NCBI RefSeq assembly: GCF_003046625.1
Contig: NZ_QAAD01000027.1
Span: 1 to 47,576 of the forward strand
Reading direction: 5' to 3'
Origin: Mangrovibacterium marinum
Lineage (GTDB): Bacteria > Bacteroidota > Bacteroidia > Bacteroidales > Prolixibacteraceae
DNA length: 47,576 nucleotides
In this document: one piece after another, positions 1-8,731 of the stretch
How the letters are laid out: every line of letters begins with the position of its first letter
Numbering within the stretch: the first letter of the stretch is position 1
Notes under the pieces: model-generated
The model's database searches: none
The model's input: only the letters and a program-made list of their open reading frames with translations
What the model was told of the DNA's origin: nothing
Program-made: the position numbers and the translations under genes

Positions 1-108
1 ACCGGCTATAATTTCCGCCATCATTTTGGCGCCAACTGACTGATCCTCCACAACATTGATCGGGAGTTTCTCAACTGATCTTTCGATGTAACTTAACTGA
101 TTTTTCAT
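1..108 (-). CDS. N-terminal part of an unrecognised protein (runs off the left edge)
   Basis: An open frame of 36 codons starts at an ATG at 108 and is still open at position 1. It begins MKNQLSYIERSVEKLP and goes on through a possible first helix containing VGAKMMAEIIAG. An AGGAG-like stretch lies just before the ATG, which is unusual in this genome and supports the start. The next gene upstream, the sugar kinase, ends 60 bases away on the same strand, so this is probably the third gene of that operon. The visible part is too short to assign. Given the neighbours, an amino-sugar or sugar-phosphate enzyme such as a NagB-type isomerase/deaminase would fit, but that is context only. Confidence 0.6.
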   Translation of the reverse strand, partial: MKNQLSYIERSVEKLPINVVEDQSVGAKMMAEIIAG

Positions 109-168
109 TTTCTCCTATCTTGTTTAACGAAATAACAAAACCCAACTATTCAAATAAATCTTCCGTCA

Positions 169-1269
169 TCAACCTAACTTACAGTTTTCCATCACAATTT
201 CGTCCATTGCTTCTTTTTGTTGCTCAATGCTTTCCAGCAAGCGGTATTGGGCATGAGTTCTCACCAGGTTGTGATTCTCGTAGTTTGTCCGGTAATAATT
301 ATCCCCATCGATGTAGTCCATCAGGAATCGCAAAACCTGTTCGTAGGTGATATAACGAGCCGAAAAAGCAAGGTATTTCATTTCTGTTTCGGTCAGAAAA
401 TCCTTGGCTTCCGACAAGTAACCTTCAGTAAAGGCCCGGAAGATTTGAATGTCCATGCTCACATTCTCCGGATTGGGATCATCTTCCAAACCGGTATTGG
501 TATACGAACGAATTGCGTCGCCAAAGTCATTCAGCGCAGTACTCGAGAGCACCGTATCCAGGTCGATCACACACAACACTTCGCCTTCCTTGTCGAAAAG
601 AATATTATTAATTTTAGTGTCGTTATGCGTAACACGTGTGGGGATTTCGCCCGATTCAACCAATTCCCAAAAACACAGCATCTCGTCCCGGCGGCTTTCA
701 ATCCATTGAATTTCTTCCTGTACACTGTTTTTACGGCCTGCAGGATCTTTGGCAATCACCTCGTCCCATTGCTTAAAACGAAAGCGGATATTATGAAACC
801 CGGGAAGGATATCAGTTAATGTTCCGGGCATATCCGAAAGTATGCGTTGAAATTTCCCGATTCCGCGCCCTCCGGCATAAGCCGTTTCGGGCGAATCGGC
901 CTTTTCATAAATCAGCGTATCTTCAATAAACAGATACACCGTCCAGTAGTTTCCGGCCTCATCCTTATAAAAAGGCTCACCATCATGCGACATAATCACG
1001 GTCATGGCTTCGCGCAACGGGTCGCCTCCGGCTGCCACAACTTTAGCTTTCAAATGATTCGTCACTTTCAGGATGTTATCCATCATACCCGGCACATCCT
1101 TAAAAATGCTGCTGTTTTTTGTTTGAAGGATATAGTTTGGAGCATCGGCAGCGCGTGTCTCCACAAAATACGTTTTGTTAATTAGTCCGTCTCCGTAGAG
1201 CTTCACCTGTGCAACTTCCCCTTCGATCTGGAAATTCTTCAGGATTCCGTTTAAGTCGAAATTTGTCAT
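169..1269 (-). CDS. Phosphotransferase (APH/choline-kinase fold), probable N-acetylhexosamine 1-kinase-like sugar kinase
   Basis: This 366-residue cytoplasmic protein has the aminoglycoside-phosphotransferase fold. The catalytic loop is visible as HND at 215-217 with N222 downstream (the HxDxxxxN motif), and the metal-binding aspartates are D236 and D238 in VIDLD. An N-terminal nucleotide-binding lobe includes GDGLINKTY near residue 26. Length and layout match NahK, the bifidobacterial kinase that phosphorylates GlcNAc/GalNAc at C1. Six bases separate it from the phosphohexomutase gene upstream, so the two are almost surely cotranscribed. A sugar 1-kinase beside a mutase suggests salvage of free hexosamine into the 1-P/6-P pools. 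Similar Bacteroidota proteins are often misnamed mucin desulfatase. The fold is certain; the substrate is inferred. Confidence 0.85.
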   Translation of the reverse strand: MTNFDLNGILKNFQIEGEVAQVKLYGDGLINKTYFVETRAADAPNYILQTKNSSIFKDVPGMMDNILKVTNHLKAKVVAAGGDPLREAMTVIMSHDGEPFYKDEAGNYWTVYLFIEDTLIYEKADSPETAYAGGRGIGKFQRILSDMPGTLTDILPGFHNIRFRFKQWDEVIAKDPAGRKNSVQEEIQWIESRRDEMLCFWELVESGEIPTRVTHNDTKINNILFDKEGEVLCVIDLDTVLSSTALNDFGDAIRSYTNTGLEDDPNPENVSMDIQIFRAFTEGYLSEAKDFLTETEMKYLAFSARYITYEQVLRFLMDYIDGDNYYRTNYENHNLVRTHAQYRLLESIEQQKEAMDEIVMENCKLG

Positions 1270-1275
1270 ATTGAT

Positions 1276-2658
1276 CTAGATATTTTCGTGAATTGTATCG
1301 ATAATTTTCAAGGCCAGCTCATCGGCCTTTTGGAGACTGGTCGATTCTGCATAAATCCGAATGATAGGCTCTGTGTTCGACTTGCGCAGGTGAACCCACT
1401 CGTCGGGGAAATCAATCTTGACCCCATCGATTGTGCAAACCTGTTCGTTGGCGTAGATCTGCTCCACTTTTTCGAGCACTTTATCAACATCAATACCCGG
1501 AGTTAGTTCAATTTTATTTTTGGAGATAAAGTAATCGGGATAGCTTTTGCGAAGCTCGGAGCACTTCTCCCCCGACTGAGCCAGTTGACTCAGGAACAAC
1601 GCAATACCAACCAAGGCATCGCGCCCGTAGTGACTGGCCGGATAAATTACGCCGCCGTTTCCTTCGCCACCAATCACTGCTTTGGTGGCTTTCATTTGCG
1701 CAACAACATTCACCTCGCCAACGGCCGAGGCCGAATATTGACCACCGTGCTTTTGGGTAATCACCCGCAAAGCACGGCTCGACGACATGTTGGAAACGGT
1801 GTTGCCCGGCGTTTTCGACAGTACATAATCGGCAATGGCCACCAAGGTATATTCTTCATTGAACATACTGCCATCCTCACTAATGATCGACAGTCGGTCC
1901 ACATCCGGGTCAACCACAAAGCACAGATCAACTTGTTGTTCTTTCACAATTCGGCAGGTATCGACCAGGTTCTCGGGCAAGGGTTCGGGAACGTGTGCAA
2001 AATGACCGGTCGGAGCTTCATTGATCGGAACGATATTCTTCACCCCCAATGCTTCGAGTAAGGCTGGAATAGCGATTCCTCCAACCGAGTTCACCGCATC
2101 GAATGCAACGGTAAAGTTGGCCGCTTTCACCGCGTCAACATCAACCAACTCCAATGCCAGAACCTGGCGAACATGCTCGGCCGTATAATCTTTCGCGGTC
2201 ATAGTTCCCAGCTCGTCAACTTCAGCAAAGCAAAAACTCTCCTCTTCGGCATATTTTAAAATAGCAGCACCATCGGCGGCAGAGAGAAATTCGCCTTTTG
2301 CATTCAACAACTTCAGTGCATTCCACTGTTTGGGATTGTGGCTGGCTGTCAGGATAATGCCGCCGTCAGCCTTTTCGGCAGTCACCGCAATTTCGGTTGT
2401 TGGCGTTGTCGCCAATCCGATGTTAATCACATCGATACCCATTCCGGAAAGGGTAGCACAAACCAGCGCATTCACCATTTCGCCGCTGATTCGGGCATCA
2501 CGTCCGACAACGACCTTGTGATTTTTGGCGCCTGTGCTCTCGGTCAGCCATTTTCCATAAGCAGCCGAGAACTTCACCACGTCGAGCGGCGAAAGGCCAT
2601 CACCGGCTTTTCCGCCAATCGTACCACGAATGCCGGATATTGATTTAATTAGTGTCAT
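1276..2658 (-). CDS. glmM: Phosphoglucosamine mutase / alpha-D-phosphohexomutase
   Basis: This 460-residue enzyme moves phosphate between C6 and C1 of a hexose or hexosamine. The four phosphohexomutase motifs are all present: the phosphoserine loop TASHNP (S106), the Mg-binding DPDVDR (D250, D252, D254), the sugar-specificity loop GGEGNGG (330-336) and the phosphate-binding RKSNTEP near the C-terminus. The length suits the GlmM/PMM-PGM class rather than the longer PGM class. The specificity loop GEGNGG resembles archaeal and Bacteroidota GlmM-type enzymes, so glucosamine phosphate is the best guess, though glucose or mannose phosphate cannot be excluded. It is the first gene of a minus-strand operon with the sugar kinase. 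Confidence 0.88.
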   Translation of the reverse strand: MTLIKSISGIRGTIGGKAGDGLSPLDVVKFSAAYGKWLTESTGAKNHKVVVGRDARISGEMVNALVCATLSGMGIDVINIGLATTPTTEIAVTAEKADGGIILTASHNPKQWNALKLLNAKGEFLSAADGAAILKYAEEESFCFAEVDELGTMTAKDYTAEHVRQVLALELVDVDAVKAANFTVAFDAVNSVGGIAIPALLEALGVKNIVPINEAPTGHFAHVPEPLPENLVDTCRIVKEQQVDLCFVVDPDVDRLSIISEDGSMFNEEYTLVAIADYVLSKTPGNTVSNMSSSRALRVITQKHGGQYSASAVGEVNVVAQMKATKAVIGGEGNGGVIYPASHYGRDALVGIALFLSQLAQSGEKCSELRKSYPDYFISKNKIELTPGIDVDKVLEKVEQIYANEQVCTIDGVKIDFPDEWVHLRKSNTEPIIRIYAESTSLQKADELALKIIDTIHENI

Positions 2659-2687
2659 ATTTTTAAGTGTATTGAAAAAAATATCGT

Positions 2688-2762
2688 TTAAATATCATAA
2701 GTATCTTCGAGGTATTTCTGCACCATGGCCAGATCATGTTTGCGTATCCGGCCAATCTCTTT
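2688..2762 (-). pseudogene. Possible C-terminal gene remnant upstream of glmM
   Basis: Between two in-frame stops the minus strand encodes EIGRIRKHDLAMVQKYLEDTYDI and a TAA. Its composition is protein-like (charged, amphipathic, ending in an acidic helix), unlike the surrounding noise. The same frame upstream is cut by a TGA after ALLYEKPG. There is no good start codon. It may be the tail of a decayed gene or chance; I could not identify a family. Confidence 0.22.
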
Positions 2763-3328
2763 TCAGCCGGGCTTTTCATACAACAGGGCACCGCCCCGGC
2801 TTCCATTCCCCCGTTTCCGCTCATTAAGCTTGATGTTTAATCTCGATGCGAACTTCAAAAAAAGCGCTTCAAACAAACAACAAACGCTGATTCTTCTGAC
2901 ATCACGCAATAAATGCGTGTTCGTACACACAATATTAGTGTTTTTTTCGTTTGATTGACGAAAATGCCGTAATAAAATGGTTAAAAATTGTTTCAATTGG
3001 TAAAAAACAGCCTCTCGGGTACTCGATCAAGAAGCTCATCGTGTGCTCGAACACATATAACTATCCTGCAATTCTGAATCTTCGTTATTCTCTGATCGCC
3101 GATCGGACGATCCGGGAGCAGGCAGCAGCAAATCAATTTCACACGAAAAAAAGCTGAAAAGATTCCATTGCCTGATCGTCGGCAGCCCCCGCATTCCGCT
3201 ATCGCTGAATGCCTTCGACCCGAAACATTCATTAATCAATAAAATACAGGGCCTAAGCATCCGGTATTTCACACACACCACGTCCACGCTCGACAAACCT
3301 GCAATTTATATCTACATCGATGGAATAT

Positions 3329-3358
3329 TTGCCGACAAACGCGCAATGTGTATATTAG
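3329..3358 (+). promoter_or_regulatory. Bacteroidota-type promoter of the hybrid histidine kinase
   Basis: TTG at 3329-3331, a 19-base spacer and TATATTAG at 3351-3358 fit the Bacteroidota housekeeping pattern TTG-N19-TAnnTTTG with one mismatch. Transcription would start near 3366, giving a leader of about 60 bases before the ATG at 3428. Confidence 0.6.
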
Positions 3359-3427
3359 CACCCCAATAAGCAACGACCTTTTTATTAATAAAACTTTACC
3401 TATAAACATCGCACTAAACCCCGGATT

Positions 3428-6400
3428 ATGGACTTCAATCACTCTTTCGATATTTCTCCGATTTGTTTTGCGCAGGTTTCAAGTTGCGGCGAAATAGTGT
3501 ATGCCAATCGCTCTTTTTGTGAATTTTTAGGTTATACCAGGGAAGAGCTATCCACCAAAAAATTTCAGGAGATTACCTATCCGGAAGATATTGATAAAGA
3601 TGTTCTGTTGTTTCATCGTCTGACATCCGGCAAAATTAAGGACTATCGGCTTCAGAAGCGTTACATTCATAAAACCGGGAGCTTGCTGTGGGGCGACTTG
3701 TTTGTTTCACTATCCCCCCGGGATCAAGCGTCGGGAGAACAGGCCATTTGGGCATCGGTTGTTGACATTACGGAATTGAAAAAGCATGAACAGCAACTGA
3801 TCGAGGAACGTTCAAATTTCCGAACGATGTTCCGGAATAATCCTCAGGCCATGGGAATCTATGACCTTCTGAATTTTAAAATCATGGCTGTCAATCAGGC
3901 TGCCTGCACCTTGCTTGGCTACAGCCAGCAGGAATTGATAAAAATGAACGTCTTTGATCTGCTTTCACCGGAGCAACAAGTCAATTTTCGTCAACATTCA
4001 ACAAACAAAGAAAACGGGGTCGATAACGAACGAAAGTGGTCGATTATATGTAAATCCGGCAAACAACGCATTATCCAATCCACCTCACACATCATCAACT
4101 TTAACGGACGCACATCCCGTCATGCGATGTTGATCGACATTACCGAGAGCGAACGGATTACCCGGGAACTTCAGTCCCGGGAATCGCTCATCAGTCAGGC
4201 TGAACAAATAGCGGGAATGGGCAGCTGGGAACACGACATTTTGAAGGATGTATGCAGATGGTCAGCCAACCTCTATCGCTTACTGGCCTTTGATAAGACA
4301 ATCCACCCGGCGTCCTTCGAACTTTTTCGCGAACGTATCCACCCTTGCGACCAAATTCTGCTGAGCCACACGTTAGATCGCTTGCAAGAAACCAAATTAA
4401 CGCAGGAGACCGAGTTGCGTCTTCAACTTCCCGGCTCGGCGATCATCTGGGTTCATATTACGATAGCTCCTGTTTTTAACCGGAACCGTTTAGTCAAACT
4501 TCGGGGGATATGCCTGGACATTACCGAACGAAAGTTACAGGAACTAGCTGTCAAAAAAAACAATGATTCCATACAACAAGCACAAATTTTAGCGCAAATG
4601 GGCAGTTGGGAATATGATCCCCGAAAAGACCAGGCTGTTTGGTCTGAAAATTTGTACCGAATCCTGGCTGTCGACCCCGCTCATCAGGATCTATCCTTTA
4701 ACTTTGTCAAAAGTTTGCTAACCCCCGACGATCGGATTCTTGCGGATGCCACCTTTACAGATCTGCTGAAAACGCCTGAGAAACAGCTATCCGAATTTCA
4801 GATGAAGCTCCCGAACGGGAAAAACATCTGGATTGAAAACCATATTGAACCGGTTTTTGAACACGGTGAATTAGCCCTGATCCGCGGGGTGATTGTTGAC
4901 ATTACAGAACGCAAAAAACGGGAAAACGCTTTACTCAATCTATCGAAAGCAGTAGAACAAAGTCCGGTTTCTATTGCCATAACCAACCCGGATGGAGTTA
5001 TTGAATATGTTAATCCCAAGTTCACCGCCGTTACAGGCTACAGCCGCGAACAAGCCCTGGGACAAAACCAACGGTTGTTGAAATCCGGAAAAATGAGCGA
5101 ACAATTCTACAACAAGCTCTGGGAAACAATCACTTCGGGAAAAAACTGGCAGGGCGAAATAATCAATAAAAACCGGGCCGGCGAGCTTTATTGGGAGAAC
5201 GCAATCATTTCGCCGGTGTTTGATCAGGAAGGAGCAATAAGCAACTTTGTAGCCATAAAAGAGGACATCACCACCCGCAAACGGCTGGAGAAAAGCAGGG
5301 ACATCATGGTTCAACTTTCGGTTGCTGTAATGCAGTCAGAAGATATGGAAGCCTTTTTTGAAATGGTATTCGAATCCTTGGGGCAGCTCACGTCAGCCAA
5401 GAACTTTTTCGTGGCCCTTTGCGACTCTGATCGAAAAAAGGCGACCATCCCCTACTGCACTCAAAGCTGCCAGCATGAGCCCAAAAACTTCATCCTTGAT
5501 CATACACTAACCGGGCAGGTTATTCAGAGCGGGCAATCTCTTCTGCTTTCCGGTGACGAACTTACTCAGCATGCGCATAATGGGGCCAAACAGCTGGTTG
5601 GGGCTCCGGCAAAAGCCTGGATGGGAGTACCGCTAATGACGAAGAAAAATGTGATTGGAGCCTTGGTACTGCAATCCTACGACAAGGATCCCCTTGTGTG
5701 CCGGGAAGATCTTCACTTGGTAGAATCGATTGCGCCACAGCTTAGTTGGGCTTTCGAGCGGAAACGAACCATCGAAGTGCAAAAAGAAACACTGGTAAAA
5801 TTAAAGGAATCGGACCGGCTGAAGTCTTCCTTTTTGGCCACCATATCGCATGAGCTGCGAACACCACTAAACCCTATAATCGGTTTTAGCAACCTGCTGT
5901 GTAGTGAACATAGTGATCCGACGGTCAACGAACTTGCCGGAATCATCCATCGTTCGGGAAACGATATGCTGCACCTGCTTGAAGATATATTCGACCTGGC
6001 CTTTCATCACGGGCAGAATGTTCGGTGCAATCCACAGCCCTTTTTACTGGTTGACTTGTACAGTCTGGCACGTGCCTATCTGGAGGAAGCCTTGGAGATC
6101 GCAAACAAAACAAATACGATTGAAATTTTATTCAATGACATTGACATTGATATCTGCCATGAGCTTCAGTTGGACAAAGATAAAGTGTTACAAGTGCTAA
6201 ACATACTCATGAACAATGCGGTCAAATTTACGGAGCAAGGACGTATCGAGTTCAAAATGAATATTCGGCACGATCCTGATGCGGTATGCTTTTCAGTCTC
6301 CGATACCGGCATCGGCATACCACACGAAAAACTCGACTTGATTTTCAACGAATTCCGACAAGTTGAAGAAAGTTACAGCCGACGCCACGGCGGACTGGGA

Positions 6401-6979
6401 ATTGGCCTGGCCATTGCCCGGAAGCTCTGCGACATAATGGGGGCTAAACTCGAGGTAAGGTCGCAAGTTGGCGAAGGAAGTTGCTTTAGCCTGATCGTCC
6501 CCAGTCCCATTTCGGTTCGGGAATTCGACGATACTCCCCTGCTGGATCGCCTGGACGAAGAGCCTGAAATTTTGAACGGAAAGACAATCTTACTGGTGGA
6601 TGACAATCGTTTCATTTTCGAGCTCACCCGTCTGATGCTCTCTAAATTTGATTTACGTTTGCTTCATGTCTCCAACGGGCTCGAAGCGGTAAAAACCGCC
6701 GCAAAAGAAAAACCGGACTTTATCCTGATGGATTTGATTATGCCCGAAATGGATGGTATTGACGCCACCCGACACATCCGCTCATTTTTGCCCCGCACGC
6801 CCATCGCCGCACTAACGGCGCACTCCATGGTTAAAGATCGCCGCAAGGCTTTTGAAGCAGGCTGCGATACCATCATCACCAAACCAATACACCGCGATAT
6901 TTTACTCCATGTTCTTCGAAAATACCTCTCGGATTCGAACCGGGGAAAAGCAATGAATTTTTTCCTGAATTATTTTTAA
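3428..6979 (+). CDS. Hybrid sensor histidine kinase with five PAS domains, GAF and receiver domain
   Basis: This 1183-residue protein senses an unknown signal and passes phosphate from its own kinase to its own receiver. In order it has five PAS domains (about 1-118, 130-245, 255-370, 385-500, 505-625; the third and fourth both start with GSWE, a duplicated pair), a GAF domain (about 630-785), HisKA with the phospho-acceptor H808 in SHELRTPLNP, a HATPase domain with the N box near 924, DTGIGIP and GGLGIGLAI, and a C-terminal receiver with D1058/D1059, phospho-acceptor D1102 in MDLIMPEMDG and K1152. There is no signal peptide or membrane segment, so it works in the cytoplasm, perhaps sensing redox, light or small ligands. 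No DNA-binding output domain is present and no response regulator gene is adjacent, so it is an orphan. Confidence 0.93.
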   Translation: MDFNHSFDISPICFAQVSSCGEIVYANRSFCEFLGYTREELSTKKFQEITYPEDIDKDVLLFHRLTSGKIKDYRLQKRYIHKTGSLLWGDLFVSLSPRDQASGEQAIWASVVDITELKKHEQQLIEERSNFRTMFRNNPQAMGIYDLLNFKIMAVNQAACTLLGYSQQELIKMNVFDLLSPEQQVNFRQHSTNKENGVDNERKWSIICKSGKQRIIQSTSHIINFNGRTSRHAMLIDITESERITRELQSRESLISQAEQIAGMGSWEHDILKDVCRWSANLYRLLAFDKTIHPASFELFRERIHPCDQILLSHTLDRLQETKLTQETELRLQLPGSAIIWVHITIAPVFNRNRLVKLRGICLDITERKLQELAVKKNNDSIQQAQILAQMGSWEYDPRKDQAVWSENLYRILAVDPAHQDLSFNFVKSLLTPDDRILADATFTDLLKTPEKQLSEFQMKLPNGKNIWIENHIEPVFEHGELALIRGVIVDITERKKRENALLNLSKAVEQSPVSIAITNPDGVIEYVNPKFTAVTGYSREQALGQNQRLLKSGKMSEQFYNKLWETITSGKNWQGEIINKNRAGELYWENAIISPVFDQEGAISNFVAIKEDITTRKRLEKSRDIMVQLSVAVMQSEDMEAFFEMVFESLGQLTSAKNFFVALCDSDRKKATIPYCTQSCQHEPKNFILDHTLTGQVIQSGQSLLLSGDELTQHAHNGAKQLVGAPAKAWMGVPLMTKKNVIGALVLQSYDKDPLVCREDLHLVESIAPQLSWAFERKRTIEVQKETLVKLKESDRLKSSFLATISHELRTPLNPIIGFSNLLCSEHSDPTVNELAGIIHRSGNDMLHLLEDIFDLAFHHGQNVRCNPQPFLLVDLYSLARAYLEEALEIANKTNTIEILFNDIDIDICHELQLDKDKVLQVLNILMNNAVKFTEQGRIEFKMNIRHDPDAVCFSVSDTGIGIPHEKLDLIFNEFRQVEESYSRRHGGLGIGLAIARKLCDIMGAKLEVRSQVGEGSCFSLIVPSPISVREFDDTPLLDRLDEEPEILNGKTILLVDDNRFIFELTRLMLSKFDLRLLHVSNGLEAVKTAAKEKPDFILMDLIMPEMDGIDATRHIRSFLPRTPIAALTAHSMVKDRRKAFEAGCDTIITKPIHRDILLHVLRKYLSDSNRGKAMNFFLNYF

Positions 6980-7019
6980 AGCTGCACTAAAAACCGACAG
7001 GTAACCGTGCCCGGATTCG

Positions 7020-7140
7020 TTAAGTGTGCAATGCCGTTTGTACAGCTTGCGGCAAGCTTTCAAAAGCCTTTGGCAATGGCTTCTCCTCTAAAGCCAGTGA
7101 CCGGGAGATTCCCGCCCCTGCGATGATATAATCGGGCTTG
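7020..7140 (-). pseudogene. Possible C-terminal gene remnant downstream of the alpha/beta hydrolase
   Basis: The minus strand reads KPDYIIAGAGISRSLAL, then EEKPLPKAFESLPQAVQTAL, then HT and a TAA. The segment looks like a natural protein tail, but the frame enters the hydrolase terminator upstream and has no start codon. It may be the decayed last gene of the hydrolase operon. The family is not recognised. Confidence 0.25.
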
Positions 7141-7176
7141 AAAACAGAAAACGCCCCGTTAATAAGGAGCGTCTTC
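7140..7176 (-). terminator. Intrinsic terminator after the alpha/beta hydrolase operon
   Basis: On the minus strand an 11-bp stem with two G-U pairs (bases 7147-7157 with 7166-7176, loop of eight) is followed by a T-rich tail, 22 bases after the hydrolase stop codon. Confidence 0.65.
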
Positions 7177-7198
7177 CTGACTATGGCTTGTTCTGTTA

Positions 7199-8242
7199 CT
7201 ATTTCAGGTTTTCGTTAAAGAAGGCTTCCAGCTTATCGAACGGAATCACATCTACTTTGTCATATAAATCGGTGTGAACTGCTCCAGGGATAATCATCAG
7301 TTCTTTAGGCTCGTTTGCTGCAGCGTAAGCATCTTCGCTAAAATAGCGGGAGTGAGCATTTTCTCCGGCAATAATCAGAATTGGACGAGGTGAAATTTCA
7401 TTGATGTAGGTCATCAAGGGCATGTTCATGAATGACAAGGCATTGGTTGCAGTCCATGAACCATTGGAGTTGATTGAACGTGGGTGGAAACCTCTGTCGG
7501 TTTTGTAATAGTTCACGTAACCTTGCACAAATTCAGGTTCGTTACCGGTTAACTGTTCCGGTTCCGGCAAGCCAGCCTGGCCATAAGCAGGCTTTCCGTT
7601 TTCAGCATCTTTCCAGCGTTGCTGGGCCAACTGTTCCAGCATTTCTGAACGTTGCACGGCGGTCATGCTATCGAAATAGCCACGTGCTGTAACACGCGAC
7701 ATATCGTACATACTGGCTACAGCCACCGCTTTTACGCGTTTGTCAACAGCTGCTGCATTCAAGCCCATACCGCCAAAACCACAGATCCCCATAATTCCCA
7801 CTTTTTCGCGGTCGACAAAGGCTTGTGTTCCGAGGAAGTCGATGGCAGCGCTGAAATCTTCCGTATTAATATCCGGTGAAGCAACATTACGAGGTTCGCC
7901 GCCACTTTCGCCGGTGTATGAAGGGTCGAATGCCACGACGGCAAAACCGCGTTGAGCAAACTGGTTGGCATACAGCCCTGATGCTTGTTCTTTTACTGCT
8001 CCGTAAGGACCACTGATGGCTAGTGCCGGCAATTTTTCGTTGCCGTGGTTTTTGGGAAGATACAAATCGCCGGTCAGGGTAATTCCGTAACGGTTTGTAA
8101 AGTGTACTTTCTCGCGGGTAACCTGGTCGCTTAATTCAAAGGTGTATTGATCTGCTGTTCTTTTCATTTTCTTTGTTTCTTTTGCCTGTGTTGATGCCAG
8201 CATTCCGACAGACATCAGCACAACTATTGCGATTTTTTTCAT
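7199..8242 (-). CDS. Secreted alpha/beta hydrolase (dienelactone-hydrolase/YcjY-like) with a cysteine nucleophile
   Basis: This 347-residue protein has a signal peptide (1-20, ending STQA) and an alpha/beta hydrolase domain. The nucleophile elbow reads GICGFGG with C154 in place of the usual serine, as in dienelactone hydrolases and YcjY-like relatives. The catalytic histidine is near 323 in AVHTDLYD, and an acid residue likely lies in the IIAGENAHSRYF segment. The substrate is unknown: an ester, lactone or thioester in the periplasm. It is the last gene of a minus-strand trio after a cupin (61 bases away) and a CMD-domain protein, a set that recurs in Bacteroidota and is commonly tied to detoxification or oxidative modification. 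A terminator follows. Confidence 0.85.
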   Translation of the reverse strand: MKKIAIVVLMSVGMLASTQAKETKKMKRTADQYTFELSDQVTREKVHFTNRYGITLTGDLYLPKNHGNEKLPALAISGPYGAVKEQASGLYANQFAQRGFAVVAFDPSYTGESGGEPRNVASPDINTEDFSAAIDFLGTQAFVDREKVGIMGICGFGGMGLNAAAVDKRVKAVAVASMYDMSRVTARGYFDSMTAVQRSEMLEQLAQQRWKDAENGKPAYGQAGLPEPEQLTGNEPEFVQGYVNYYKTDRGFHPRSINSNGSWTATNALSFMNMPLMTYINEISPRPILIIAGENAHSRYFSEDAYAAANEPKELMIIPGAVHTDLYDKVDVIPFDKLEAFFNENLK

Positions 8243-8303
8243 GCAGTATTGCTTTCTGTTTTCTGGTTTTCAGCCAATTGTTTCAACTTCTGCGGAAATC
8301 GAT

Positions 8304-8705
8304 TTATTCCCCCAGCTTGTTATATTCTTCATCGGTAACCGGGCCTAACCATTCGCTGGTCGAACCTTCAACAGGCACCGAAAGAGCAACATGTGCAAAC
8401 CAACTGTCTTTGGCAGCACCATGCCAGTGATTCACTCCGGCAGGAATATTGATCACATCACCCGGTTTTAGAGCTTGTGCAGGTTTACCTTCCTCCTGGT
8501 ACCAACCAGAACCGGCAGTGCACAGCAAAATTTGTCCGCCACCGTGGTGGATGTGCCAGTTGTTGCGGCAACCGGGCTCGAAGGTTACGTTGAAGGCCGG
8601 AACACCTTCGACCGTTAACACAGCCAGGTAACTTTGACCGATAAAGTAGTCGGCATACGCGTCATTTTTCTGACCTAGCGGAAAGGGTTGTTTAAACTCG
8701 CTCAT
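8304..8705 (-). CDS. Small cupin-domain protein
   Basis: This 133-residue single-domain cupin has no signal peptide. Metal ligands are visible as H51 and H53 in WHIHHGG, Q58, and H93 in NHWHGA, which fits a bound Fe, Mn or Ni ion. PGDVINIPAGVNHWHGA is the typical second cupin motif. Such proteins next to CMD-domain proteins and hydrolases are often annotated as quercetin-dioxygenase-like, but no reaction can be assigned. It lies 26 bases after the CMD gene and is probably cotranscribed and coupled in function with its neighbours. Confidence 0.85.
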   Translation of the reverse strand: MSEFKQPFPLGQKNDAYADYFIGQSYLAVLTVEGVPAFNVTFEPGCRNNWHIHHGGGQILLCTAGSGWYQEEGKPAQALKPGDVINIPAGVNHWHGAAKDSWFAHVALSVPVEGSTSEWLGPVTDEEYNKLGE

Positions 8706-8731
8706 TGTGTTATCTCCTCTATTTAAATATG

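Larger units (their letters stand above)
2659..3427 (+). other. Intergenic region between divergent glmM and histidine kinase genes
   Basis: There is no convincing complete gene in these 769 bases. The short frames here have unnatural composition and no family features. It holds the kinase promoter (3329-3358) and, next to glmM, a possible gene remnant (2688-2762). No clear promoter for glmM was seen. Confidence 0.6.
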
